Notes under the pieces: generated by a model | Database searches by the model: none | Told to the model about the DNA's origin: nothing | Seen by the model: only the letters and a program-made list of their open reading frames with translations | In this document: piece after piece, positions 16,612 through 25,476 of the stretch | Numbering within the stretch: the first letter of the stretch is position 1 | Layout: the number at the start of each line of letters is the position of its first letter | Made by a program: the position numbers and the translations under genes | Assembly: GCF_007341385.1 (NCBI RefSeq) | Contig: NZ_VJYD01000011.1 | Coordinates: 62,001-126,000, forward strand | DNA: 64,000 nucleotides | Reading direction: 5' to 3' | From: Flavobacterium daemonense | Lineage (GTDB): Bacteria; Bacteroidota; Bacteroidia; Flavobacteriales; Flavobacteriaceae

Positions 16612-19600
16612 TTATTGCTTAACAATCGTTCCTCTAATCGTCTCAATACCATTCTGTATAACTAAAATGTAACTTCCTGAAGATAAATCGCTGCAGAAAA
16701 CATTTTGTGGCATCGAAGTGAAATTGACTTGACGAAGCTTGTTTCCAATAATATTATAAATAGAAATTGTGGCAGTCGGATCTAGCATTGAAGAAATACT
16801 GACATTAAAGCTGTCATGTACAGGGTTCGGATAAATAGTGAATTTACCCAAATCTAGAGTTTCATTGCTTGTCGCTTTTCTAGATAAAGAGGTGCAAGAA
16901 CCAAGCTTGTCTCCATGATTCAAGTGTGCTTGAACTGCCGACGGTGCTAGGCAGATAACATTATTGTTATGGCAAATCTGTACTTTATCATTTTTATTTC
17001 CACATCTTACATCAAGAGTATCCACTGCAATTGAAGATGTAGTTTGACATCCTCCTGCGTAGGTAGCTACAACAGTATAAGTACCCGCTTCTGAAACAGA
17101 AATCGATGGCGTTTGAGCGCCTGTATTCCAAGAATAAGTGCAATCTTGATTTCCTTGCACCATTGCATTAAGAGTAAGTGATGTTGGTCCATAACCAATG
17201 TAAATGGTATTTGCATCGTCTACAGCAGGATTCATTGCATACACATCTGGAATAGACAACTGTACTGAAGGACATATTACATTTACAGTAACAGCTGTAG
17301 AAGTAGTTGCAGCTCCATCATTATCGGTGGCTTTTGCGGTTAATATGTAAGAGCCTAAAGCAACATTGTTCCAATCAAAGCTGAATGGGGCCGTAGTTGC
17401 TTCTCCTAATTTATTAATTCCTTCGAAAAATTCAACTTTGCTCACACTGCCGTCAACATCTGTTGCATCGGTTGTAATGGTAATATTGCCAAGAGCATTG
17501 TAGTTTGCATTTGCCAAAGGCGAAGTAATAAATACAGTTGGTTCTGTATTGACTCTCAATATTTGCTCTATCGATGTGGCTGCATCATAAATGTTATTGC
17601 CTTCCTGTGAAGCTTTAATAGTAGTACTTCCTTTTCCAACAATAGTTACTGTGCTTCCGCTAATGGTAGCCACATCAATATTTGAACTTGTAAAGCTAAC
17701 CGGTAAATTTGATGAAGCCGCAGCAGTCAGATCAAAGTTAGTATCTCCGATTGCTTTTGTGGGCATCGCGTCAAAAGTAATAGTTTGTGTGGCTGGATTC
17801 ACAGTTAATGTTTGTTCTACCGCCTCGGCAATACTATAAATGTCATCACCGTCCTGTTTTGCCGTAATTGTACTTGTACCTTTACCAACAATCGTCACGG
17901 TGTTTCCACTGATTGTGGCCACTTCAGGATTGGAACTAGTGTAGCTAACTGGCAAACCCGAAGAAGCTGTAGCCGTTAAATCAAATGCTGCATCGGTGGC
18001 TATTTTAGCAGGGATGACCTCAAATCCAATTGTTTGCGGAGTTAAAACACGGTTTAATGTTATTTCTACCGGTAATCCATCCACAACGGTGAATTGGATT
18101 GTAGTTTCTCCATTTGCCGAGCCTGTTATACTGGCTCTAGTGTTGGGCTGGGAAATTTGCCAGTTGGTTCCTTTTATTTTGATGTTTATCTGCTTTTCCA
18201 CAGACGGAGTATTTGCTCTGTAAGTAAATCCAATATCGGGATTGTTTATCGCCAGTTTTAGGCTTTTCTGAGCCGAATCATATTGCGACATTACCAAACA
18301 AGGATAATCTGCACCAGTCAATTGCCCTGTATTATTTATTCCTGAAAGCGCACTGAAAAATGCATATCCAAATATGGAATTTGAAGTCGCAGTAGGTTTG
18401 TACTCCACGATATGTGCCACTTCGTCTTTACGGTGTACCATATAAGGTTTATTTCCGGTATCAATCTGACTGCCCAAAGCACTCATATCTGCTGCAGTAG
18501 CTTTTGGCATACAAACATACTCGTAACCTTTGTTTGACGGTGCCGTTCCGTGATCGATATAACCAATGGCATAGTTTCCTATTGGATTATTGGAAATATT
18601 TTGTGCCGACCACAACTGATCATGTTGTGGTGTTTGCTGGTCTGCTTTTGTCAGCTTGATAGTTCCGCTTCCTGCAAACACATAAAAACCGGTGTTGAAA
18701 TTGTCTATAATCCAGTGGTTAGCTGTGCCATCATAAGAGTTGGCATAAGATCCTGTCGACAATACATTACTATCAACATTTACCACTTCCTTGCCTGCAA
18801 TGGCTTTACGCTGATATAAGGTAGTCAATGTGGTATTCGTGGTATCATTGTTGCCGATACCTGAACCCAAACAAATCAACATATTGTCGAATGTAAACAC
18901 GGATTTCTTGAACGTAAATGTGTTGTTATGACTTTCCGGTCCATAAACAGTTCCAAATCCTAGGCCTGTCTTTTCTTGAAAATCCATGGCAAACAATCCG
19001 TAGGTTCCCTGATTTGCTTTTAGATAAGCGCCATTTTTATTTATAAAACTTAAAGATCCTACAAATCTTTTTTGTTGTAGTTCGTCAACACGGTCTTTTT
19101 CAGCGTGAAGCTTATCCCAAGGAAGTCGTATAACGGTGGTTCCCGGGACAAAATTCCAATCTCGGGTCGTTACATCATAACCATTTTCGGTCAGGTTGTC
19201 TCCAGCATAAACGATATCAACGGCACCATAACTTTGATAACGACCAAAACGATTAGCTGTACCACTAGAAGGGCCAAATATCTCTGTACCAAACATATTG
19301 TCGCTGAATCCTTTGCAAGTGGCTACCCAATTATCCTTGCGGTAAATGCCTGCCATACTGTGATTGAACTGAAAATAGCCTTCGTTAAAAGAAGCTGCAG
19401 TACTATTTCCGAAAGGTCCATAACCGCCCCATACACGATTGTAATAGGTAGCCATAACTGGATCTGAGGCGCCTGTTCCCATTATACTTCCTCCTCCTAC
19501 TGCCATATTACGGAAAGAAAATTTGCTTATGGTTGAATTGAGTTCTTGAGGTTTTCTTCCTCCCATAGCTATTGATCTGGTGGTTTTGTCATTACCAAAC

Positions 19601-21675
19601 ATAAGCTGCGTCATAATCGCATCTCTCAGTCTAAGATATGATTCGGTATTTACCTGGAAAGAAGTTTGTTGCAAATAATAAATAATATCAGCACCCGAAT
19701 TGAGATCATAACCCGTATAAGACGGATAACTGGCCCAATGGTGAAATCCTGAACCATCCGGTTTAATACCATCAAGGGTTCCTGGCGAATAGCTTAGAAA
19801 TTTATCCATTTGGCGTTTGAAGGCAGTCATATAACGATAACGCTCATCGGCAGAATCAATCCATTTTACATAACCCAGCGTAACAGGCAATATATTCCCC
19901 AAATCGTCTAAATCGTATCCTACGGCAGTATTTACTTCATTAGGTTCCCACATATAGTCAAAAGTATTTTGTTGATTCAACAAATTCTCAAATAAACTTT
20001 TTACATAAAAATTATCTTTAATACGAGGAATTAATATTGCGGACTTCCCGAAATCATCATAAGAATACCCATTACCATCTGGACTCATTAATCCTTTACA
20101 CATACGATCTGATGCTAACCATACCGTATTGAGGGCTTTGGTATATATATTATTAGTATCTTCAGGATGAAACTTGAGGTATTGGGCAAAAGTTTTTAAA
20201 TACGAAAGCTGGTCAAAACTGGTAACAGCTGTCGTTGAGCTGATAGTATATCCGTCTACCGTAATACCAAGTGCATTATAGCTGGCAATCGCTGAATTAA
20301 GTGTAGTCGCTGATGGCTCAGTAGTACCTAGATAATTATCTGAAAAACGCTGTAAAATGGATTCTATTTCAGCATTAATAGTTGAATTTGATGCAACCAA
20401 TGGCAGGTCAGGATTCATCGTCAACGAACAAGCCGGTGGCGGAGGTGTCGGAGCCGGTGTTGTAAGTAGCTGATATTTCAGAGCATTTCCCGTATACGTA
20501 ACATTACCTGTATAACCGGTTGCGCTTTGAATGGTGCCAAAGCTTCCCGAAACGGTTCCTGGTGATGTTGTTTGCGCAAAAGTGAGAAAAGGCTGAGTTG
20601 AAGTAGTATAGGCATTGATAAAGTCAACCTTTAATGTTGTCGATGTCCCTATACTAATAGTTCCCGTCGCGTTTAATTGATCGTAAGCAGTAATTGCTGT
20701 AGGTCCTCCCGCCTGTACACGCATAGTACCACTGTTGGCTAATGTAAAATTACCGTTTACCTGTAGAGTTCTAGTAGCTTTATCGCCGGAAGTAGTTCCA
20801 AAATTCAATGTATTTACCGTAAGATTCCCATTAACAGTAACAGGTCCGGCCGCTGTCGCCAAGTACTCGCTGTTAACATTAAGTTCATTAAGAACTGCAG
20901 CCGCAGGATCAAAAGTAACTACTGTAGCTGCAGTATTCGGAAGCGTTGCACTAGTTCCCGAAATGGTAAGTTTTGAATTGACATTCCCTTTTATTAATCG
21001 GGTGCTGGTATTTCCCTGTTTGATGGTAGATGCCTGCAGGTTATACCCGGCAAGATCTAATGTTACAGTTGTCGCGTTGAAAACAAGCGGACTGTAGAAT
21101 TTGCAATTTCCTGCCAATGAACGGCTGGTGCCCAATAATAAACCAACACTGATACTGTTGTTAGAGATAACACCAGTAGAAAGTTGGGTCAGGTTAATTG
21201 TTTTGTTAGCTCCTCCCAGGTAAATCCCTCTGGTACTGTTACTATCATGAATCGCTGTACTTCCTGTAATATCACCATTTGCGTTAAAAAAATTACTGCC
21301 GGAGACTGCTTGTATTGTTTTTATGGTTCCATTCCAGGTTAAAAGCCCATTAATGGTAAATGCCGAAGCAGTAGCATTATTTTTATGAAAAACTGTCCCT
21401 CCTGCATTAATATTTAGAGCAGCAATGGTCATGGATGTTGCTGTAATAGTAGCCGTACCTCCATTCAAAATAATTAGATTATCAGTTGCTAAAATAGCAA
21501 CAGTAGCCAGGCCAGTCGTTCCATCTGGATTGGTAGTCCAGTTAGCGTTAACCGCACCTGAGTTTCCTGCAAGTGTTGCATTAGCAGATGCGGTATAATA
21601 ATCGGTTGCAAAAGCATGAGGTATGAAGCTGTAAAATAACAGCAACATAAAAACAACGTGTAGTTTTGTTTTCAT
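16612..21675 (-). CDS. Giant secreted multidomain PL8-family polysaccharide lyase with T9SS tail
   Basis: The 1687-residue product has several parts. A signal peptide is followed by a repetitive beta-rich region (about 25-400) and a Pro-rich linker (TPAPTPPPP). A PL8 alpha/super-sandwich catalytic region (about 420-1150) has GFHHWASYPSYTGYD as the likely His/Tyr site, TRSIAMGGRK matching the Arg loop, and YLKANQGTYGLFAMDFQ. Two bacterial Ig-like repeats follow (about 1180-1340, SNLPVSFTSSNIDVATISG), then an Ig-like domain (about 1345-1440), a Cys/His motif near AVQAHLNHGDKLGSC, and a C-terminal T9SS sorting domain (FTIYPNPVHDSF). PL8 enzymes cleave hyaluronan, chondroitin or xanthan by beta-elimination. 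It is probably exported to the surface. It has its own PUL-type operator and a terminator. Confidence 0.85.
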   Translation of the reverse strand: MKTKLHVVFMLLLFYSFIPHAFATDYYTASANATLAGNSGAVNANWTTNPDGTTGLATVAILATDNLIILNGGTATITATSMTIAALNINAGGTVFHKNNATASAFTINGLLTWNGTIKTIQAVSGSNFFNANGDITGSTAIHDSNSTRGIYLGGANKTINLTQLSTGVISNNSISVGLLLGTSRSLAGNCKFYSPLVFNATTVTLDLAGYNLQASTIKQGNTSTRLIKGNVNSKLTISGTSATLPNTAATVVTFDPAAAVLNELNVNSEYLATAAGPVTVNGNLTVNTLNFGTTSGDKATRTLQVNGNFTLANSGTMRVQAGGPTAITAYDQLNATGTISIGTSTTLKVDFINAYTTSTQPFLTFAQTTSPGTVSGSFGTIQSATGYTGNVTYTGNALKYQLLTTPAPTPPPPACSLTMNPDLPLVASNSTINAEIESILQRFSDNYLGTTEPSATTLNSAIASYNALGITVDGYTISSTTAVTSFDQLSYLKTFAQYLKFHPEDTNNIYTKALNTVWLASDRMCKGLMSPDGNGYSYDDFGKSAILIPRIKDNFYVKSLFENLLNQQNTFDYMWEPNEVNTAVGYDLDDLGNILPVTLGYVKWIDSADERYRYMTAFKRQMDKFLSYSPGTLDGIKPDGSGFHHWASYPSYTGYDLNSGADIIYYLQQTSFQVNTESYLRLRDAIMTQLMFGNDKTTRSIAMGGRKPQELNSTISKFSFRNMAVGGGSIMGTGASDPVMATYYNRVWGGYGPFGNSTAASFNEGYFQFNHSMAGIYRKDNWVATCKGFSDNMFGTEIFGPSSGTANRFGRYQSYGAVDIVYAGDNLTENGYDVTTRDWNFVPGTTVIRLPWDKLHAEKDRVDELQQKRFVGSLSFINKNGAYLKANQGTYGLFAMDFQEKTGLGFGTVYGPESHNNTFTFKKSVFTFDNMLICLGSGIGNNDTTNTTLTTLYQRKAIAGKEVVNVDSNVLSTGSYANSYDGTANHWIIDNFNTGFYVFAGSGTIKLTKADQQTPQHDQLWSAQNISNNPIGNYAIGYIDHGTAPSNKGYEYVCMPKATAADMSALGSQIDTGNKPYMVHRKDEVAHIVEYKPTATSNSIFGYAFFSALSGINNTGQLTGADYPCLVMSQYDSAQKSLKLAINNPDIGFTYRANTPSVEKQINIKIKGTNWQISQPNTRASITGSANGETTIQFTVVDGLPVEITLNRVLTPQTIGFEVIPAKIATDAAFDLTATASSGLPVSYTSSNPEVATISGNTVTIVGKGTSTITAKQDGDDIYSIAEAVEQTLTVNPATQTITFDAMPTKAIGDTNFDLTAAASSNLPVSFTSSNIDVATISGSTVTIVGKGSTTIKASQEGNNIYDAATSIEQILRVNTEPTVFITSPLANANYNALGNITITTDATDVDGSVSKVEFFEGINKLGEATTAPFSFDWNNVALGSYILTAKATDNDGAATTSTAVTVNVICPSVQLSIPDVYAMNPAVDDANTIYIGYGPTSLTLNAMVQGNQDCTYSWNTGAQTPSISVSEAGTYTVVATYAGGCQTTSSIAVDTLDVRCGNKNDKVQICHNNNVICLAPSAVQAHLNHGDKLGSCTSLSRKATSNETLDLGKFTIYPNPVHDSFNVSISSMLDPTATISIYNIIGNKLRQVNFTSMPQNVFCSDLSSGSYILVIQNGIETIRGTIVKQ

Positions 21676-21712
21676 AATTTTTGGTTGGTTAAAGTTTAGT
21701 TTGTTTACGATT

Positions 21713-21811
21713 ACGAAATCGTTTTCATAAATAAAATGATTTCAAATTTATTTTTATAAAAGATTATAAGAGAGGATGTTCTTCCTTTTTAAGAGTAAAA
21801 TCCTCCTTTTT
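21713..21811 (-). promoter_or_regulatory. PUL-type operator and promoter of the secreted PL8 gene
   Basis: On the minus strand 21811-21779 carries AAAAAGGAGGAT and AAAAAGGAAGAA, exactly 21 bp apart. After 28 bp comes the -7 element TAAATTTG (21750-21743). The near-palindrome GAAAACGATTTCGT (21726-21713) follows 16 bp later. The lyase start codon is at 21675, giving a leader of about 65 nt. The arrangement matches three other genes in the window. Confidence 0.8.
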
Positions 21812-21901
21812 CACGTGATTGCTGAGTTTTAAGATACTTACTAATCATTTTACAAAATTTTGCAAACCCTTTTTTTCCATCCCAACTATTTTTATTAAAC
21901 C

Positions 21902-21943
21902 AAAAAAGCTGCAAAAAATTCAAAGATTTTTTTGCAGCTTTTT
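21902..21943 (-). terminator. Strong (bidirectional) terminator after the DUF4861 gene
   Basis: A near-perfect 16-bp stem, AAAAAGCTGCAAAAAA against TTTTTTGCAGCTTTTT with an 8-10 base loop, lies 18 bp after the stop at 21961. A/T runs on both sides would allow termination in either direction. Confidence 0.9.
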
Positions 21944-21960
21944 CTATGATAACTATTGTT

Positions 21961-23091
21961 CTATTTTACGCTTACCAATAACGGTTTTTTCAATTCCTCA
22001 GAAAAATTATCCAAATACTCAAACCATTGTGCCGAATTTGTAATTATACCCGCCTTATCCCAAACTGCTCCGGTGTAATACACTATTGGTTCGTTATTTT
22101 TTGTTTCTGTTATGGCCAATAACTGATTATTTTCTACCAGCATTTTCTTAACTGGAGTACTCAAAATACTTCCTACACCGGTTGTCCCGTCCTTCCCATG
22201 AACAGGCTCCCAATAGCCTAAAATACCTTGCTGTTCGTTTAATGAAACTATACCGTTTTCTGGTCTTTTGCTGATTCCAACAGCAACTGGCAATGGTTTG
22301 CTGTCTGAGTAGGTATAAACATTTTCTATTCGGTTAAGTTGTGAACCAGCATCCAGTGAAATGGTTTTGGTACAGGAAACTTTAATGCCAGCTGCATCCC
22401 AAGTGTCATATTCTAATTTGAAAGTAGAGCGCAACGGACCATTATCCAGTAATTTCCATCTATGGTAGTTGCCCGAATAATAAACGCTGTCTTTGATATA
22501 CGGTGCCATACTTCCAGCTCCTAATGTGAATCCTACTTTGTAATAATCCAGTCCGTTTCCATGATCTACGTGATACTCTCCTAATTTATAACGCTCATTA
22601 ATGACCATGTTATCGGTACGTTTTACCCAAACGTCCAAGCCATAAGCATCGTCTCTCGTTTTTTCAAGAGCTTTCCCATAAGCCCTGAAAGCTATTCTGT
22701 CATTTTCCCATGCGAAATCATCCATTCTTTCCGGAACATAACGCGCATAGGTTTTGGTTGGAAATGCTATTGGCTTTCCTTTTTGTATCGAAAGAAGAGC
22801 TGTTCCTTTGGCTTTTACATTTACCTGTACCAATAAATTTTGAATCGCAGGAAGTCCTTTATGTTCCAACTGACACGGAATTTGTTTTTTAGTTGCTGAA
22901 TTAATCACCACAAAATTTGACGTATCGATTTGAGGAAAACGAGACAAGATTGTTTCCCATTTAACTGAAACGACAGCTTCTTTTCTATCTAAATCAGAAT
23001 TGTTTTGTACTTCAATACTTATTTTTGTTTGGGACAAAAGCAGTAATGGCAAAAAAAGAAATAATAAACTGAGGTATTTGGTGAATTTCAT
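21961..23091 (-). CDS. DUF4861 secreted protein, possible oligosaccharide dehydratase
   Basis: I use the ATG at 23091, which starts a clean signal peptide (MKFTKYLSLLFLFLPLLLLSQ); a longer reading frame would run into the preceding terminator hairpin. The mature protein of about 355 residues is a DUF4861-type beta-rich protein. Features include RIENVYTYSD and the conserved EYHVDHGNGLDYYKVG segment. A DUF4861-type protein from ulvan-degrading Formosa has been reported as an oligosaccharide dehydratase acting on uronic-acid oligomers; I cite this from memory and have not checked it. In this PUL a role in producing unsaturated uronate ends is plausible. Confidence 0.7.
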   Translation of the reverse strand: MKFTKYLSLLFLFLPLLLLSQTKISIEVQNNSDLDRKEAVVSVKWETILSRFPQIDTSNFVVINSATKKQIPCQLEHKGLPAIQNLLVQVNVKAKGTALLSIQKGKPIAFPTKTYARYVPERMDDFAWENDRIAFRAYGKALEKTRDDAYGLDVWVKRTDNMVINERYKLGEYHVDHGNGLDYYKVGFTLGAGSMAPYIKDSVYYSGNYHRWKLLDNGPLRSTFKLEYDTWDAAGIKVSCTKTISLDAGSQLNRIENVYTYSDSKPLPVAVGISKRPENGIVSLNEQQGILGYWEPVHGKDGTTGVGSILSTPVKKMLVENNQLLAITETKNNEPIVYYTGAVWDKAGIITNSAQWFEYLDNFSEELKKPLLVSVK

Positions 23092-23123
23092 ATATGTAAT
23101 AGTTTGTTTGATGTTAAAAAAAA

Positions 23124-23161
23124 TCTGCTGATACTGTTTTTTTTTAAACAATATCAGCAGA
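23124..23161 (-). terminator. Hairpin between the KduD-like and DUF4861 genes
   Basis: Stem TCTGCTGATA / TATCAGCAGA, extended by TGTTT/AAACA past one mismatch, is followed on the minus strand by eight T. It lies 16 bp after the KduD stop and only 33 nt before the DUF4861 start. It should terminate most transcripts, and DUF4861 may depend on read-through. Confidence 0.85.
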
Positions 23162-23176
23162 AAAAATTTTAATCAT

Positions 23177-23965
23177 TTATTCATTTGATGGTTTTCCAAT
23201 GGTAGCTAGGATTCCACCATCAACATACAGGATATGACCATTCACAAAATCACTTGCTTTTGAAGACAAGAAAATGGCAGCTCCCTGTAAATCTTCAGGA
23301 TCTCCCCAACGATTTGCCGGTGTTCTGCTTATGATAAACTCATTGAATGGGTGCCCGTCTACTCTAATTGGAGCTGTCTGGCTGGTTGCAAAATACCCGG
23401 GACCTATTCCGTTTGTCTGAATATTAAATTTAGCCCATTCGGTTGCCATATTTTTGGTAAGCATTTTCAAGCCTCCTTTTGCGGCAGCGTATGCACTGAC
23501 TGAATCTCTGCCCAATTCGCTCATCATCGAACAAATATTGATTATTTTTCCACCTCCACGTTTAATCATTCCTTTGGCAACGTTTTTGGAAACAATAAAA
23601 GGACTGATTAAATCTACATTGATTACTGCTGCAAAATCTTTCACTTCCATTTCAATGATTGGAGTTCTTTTGATGATTCCTGCATTATTGATCAAAATAT
23701 CGATTGGCGCTACGTCGGCTTCGATTTTATTTATAGCTGCAATTACAGCTGCTTCATCGGTCACGTCAAATACATATCCGTAGGCTTCAATCCCATCTGC
23801 CTTATATTCTGCTATCGCCTTGTCTATGTTTTCCTGCGAAAGATCGTTTACCACAATTTTTGCTCCGGCATGCCCCAATCCTTTAGCCATTGCCATTCCC
23901 AGGCCATGAACTCCTCCTGTAATAAGAGCTGTTTTCCCTGTTAAATCAAATAAGTTAATTGACAT
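23177..23965 (-). CDS. SDR of the KduD / gluconate 5-dehydrogenase type
   Basis: The 262-residue cytoplasmic SDR has TGGVHGLGMA near residue 16, NNAGIIKR near 92, and an intact catalytic YAAAKGG. The Trp-Gly segment NRWGDPEDLQGAAIFLSS is typical of KduD and gluconate 5-dehydrogenase. KduD reduces 2,5-diketo-3-deoxygluconate to 2-keto-3-deoxygluconate, the step after lyase and GH88 products are isomerised by KduI. No kduI or KDG kinase gene is in the window. It is the last gene of the run that starts at the beta-helix gene near 35807 and is followed by a terminator. Confidence 0.8.
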   Translation of the reverse strand: MSINLFDLTGKTALITGGVHGLGMAMAKGLGHAGAKIVVNDLSQENIDKAIAEYKADGIEAYGYVFDVTDEAAVIAAINKIEADVAPIDILINNAGIIKRTPIIEMEVKDFAAVINVDLISPFIVSKNVAKGMIKRGGGKIINICSMMSELGRDSVSAYAAAKGGLKMLTKNMATEWAKFNIQTNGIGPGYFATSQTAPIRVDGHPFNEFIISRTPANRWGDPEDLQGAAIFLSSKASDFVNGHILYVDGGILATIGKPSNE

Positions 23966-23991
23966 TTTTTAAATTTTATAGTTAGTAATTA

Positions 23992-25470
23992 TTATTTTTC
24001 TAAAACAAAACCGTCTTTTGTTTTTTCAAGCCACTTTATCAAAGAAGGCTGTAATTTTTTCACAATCGGCAAATCCGGATTATAGATATTTTTCAATTCA
24101 AAAGGATCTGCCTTCAAATCGTACAATACATATTCTCCCTTCCCTTTTTTTCTGACATAGGCCAATTTATAATCGGCTGTACGAATTCCTCTGAAACCTG
24201 TATTTATACTTACATTGTTGCTGGAAATGGCCCCTAGAATATATTGCTCAGCTGGCTTTTCGCCCTTCCCTTCAAGATAGTATTGGGCATAACTTTTTCC
24301 ATCTAAATCTTTTGGGGTTTTGTCTTTCATTCCCATTAGTTCCAATAGTGTAGGATAAATATCAGGGAGACTTCCTAAAAAAGTATTGTCGATTCCTGGC
24401 AGAATATGACCTTTCCAGTAAACGATAAACGGAATTCGCAGCGACTCTTCATAAATGTTGTTTTTTGATACTTCAGAATGTTTTCCCAAACAGTTTCCGT
24501 GATCTGCCATGATTATCACAATGGTATTTTCATTCAGTTTTTGATCCTTTAAACCTTGCAATATTCGTCCAATTTGCTCGTCAACGCCAGTTATATTGGC
24601 ATAATAATAACGAACATCTTTTCGGTATTGATCACCTTGTTCTGTTCCTTCGGCCGGAATATTTGGATCTTTTACCAAATCTTTCAAAGGAATATCTTTG
24701 TAGAGATTATAATATTTTTCAGGAACTGTCTGGTATTCCGAATGTGGCGGATTCATGGAAACCACTAATGAAAAAGGGGCTCCATTTTTACGAATTTTGT
24801 CATTTTCATTTTTCAAGAAAGACAACGCTTTATCAGCTTCATGTATTGGTCCCCATTGATTCACATATTTAAAATCGGCTCTTTTGTCGTTGGTATCCCA
24901 ATACATCGGTTTGTCATGTTCATCGTAGGTTCCATAAGCATACCAATAGTCAAAACCGTGCCTTCTGTCCGGAGAAGTCCATTCGTTCCAAGCTACTTTT
25001 TCGGTATTATTTGATGTTGGGACATAGGGTTTGTACGGAGAATCCAAATGCCATTTTCCTATATAGCCATTAAAATATCCGTTTTGCTTCAAAATATCAG
25101 ACCAACAAACAGCATCCTTTTGCAATTCGACACCAAACGGAGCCGAATTGGAATTCACATTGCTGTACACATGGTTTTTTATCGGATATTGACCCGTCAT
25201 CAGCATGGCTCTTGCCGGAGAACAAACCGGATAGTTGCTCACCATTTGTGTAAGCACCAAACTTTCTTTGGCAAATTTGTCTACATTAGGAGTCTTAACA
25301 GGTTCTTTTCCTTCAAAACCCAGGGCCTGCCCTCTCCATTGATCGGCAAGAATAATCAACAAGTTGGGAGGTGTTTCAGATTTAGTTTTATTTTGGGCAA
25401 CTGCTGAAATCGCTGCTAGCCAAAATAAAAGAAAAAACCTGGAAGAAATATTTTGTTTTATACACTTCAT
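23992..25470 (-). CDS. Secreted S1-family (formylglycine) sulfatase
   Basis: The 492-residue protein has a signal peptide ending AVAQ. The metal-binding start LLIILADQWRGQALG and the sulfatase signature VCSPARAMLMTGQYP (about residue 83) are clear; the Cys in CSPAR is converted to formylglycine. IMADHGNCLGKHSE supplies further metal ligands, and GKWHLDSP is also conserved. It would remove sulfate esters from the glycan in the periplasm or on the surface. Maturation needs an anSME-type enzyme, not seen here. It is 7 bp from the PL8-like gene upstream, so they are cotranscribed. Confidence 0.9.
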   Translation of the reverse strand: MKCIKQNISSRFFLLFWLAAISAVAQNKTKSETPPNLLIILADQWRGQALGFEGKEPVKTPNVDKFAKESLVLTQMVSNYPVCSPARAMLMTGQYPIKNHVYSNVNSNSAPFGVELQKDAVCWSDILKQNGYFNGYIGKWHLDSPYKPYVPTSNNTEKVAWNEWTSPDRRHGFDYWYAYGTYDEHDKPMYWDTNDKRADFKYVNQWGPIHEADKALSFLKNENDKIRKNGAPFSLVVSMNPPHSEYQTVPEKYYNLYKDIPLKDLVKDPNIPAEGTEQGDQYRKDVRYYYANITGVDEQIGRILQGLKDQKLNENTIVIIMADHGNCLGKHSEVSKNNIYEESLRIPFIVYWKGHILPGIDNTFLGSLPDIYPTLLELMGMKDKTPKDLDGKSYAQYYLEGKGEKPAEQYILGAISSNNVSINTGFRGIRTADYKLAYVRKKGKGEYVLYDLKADPFELKNIYNPDLPIVKKLQPSLIKWLEKTKDGFVLEK

Positions 25471-25476
25471 GTTTTA

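Noticed and set aside
20735..21097. Plus-strand ORF of 120 codons inside the PL8 gene, with others at 19105-19467 and 17591-17839
   Set aside because: All are antisense to a coherent multidomain lyase with known motifs; hydrophobic composition arises from the repetitive sense strand.
23092..23151. 20-codon N-terminal extension of the DUF4861 gene
   Set aside because: It would begin inside the terminator hairpin and mask an excellent signal peptide starting at 23091.
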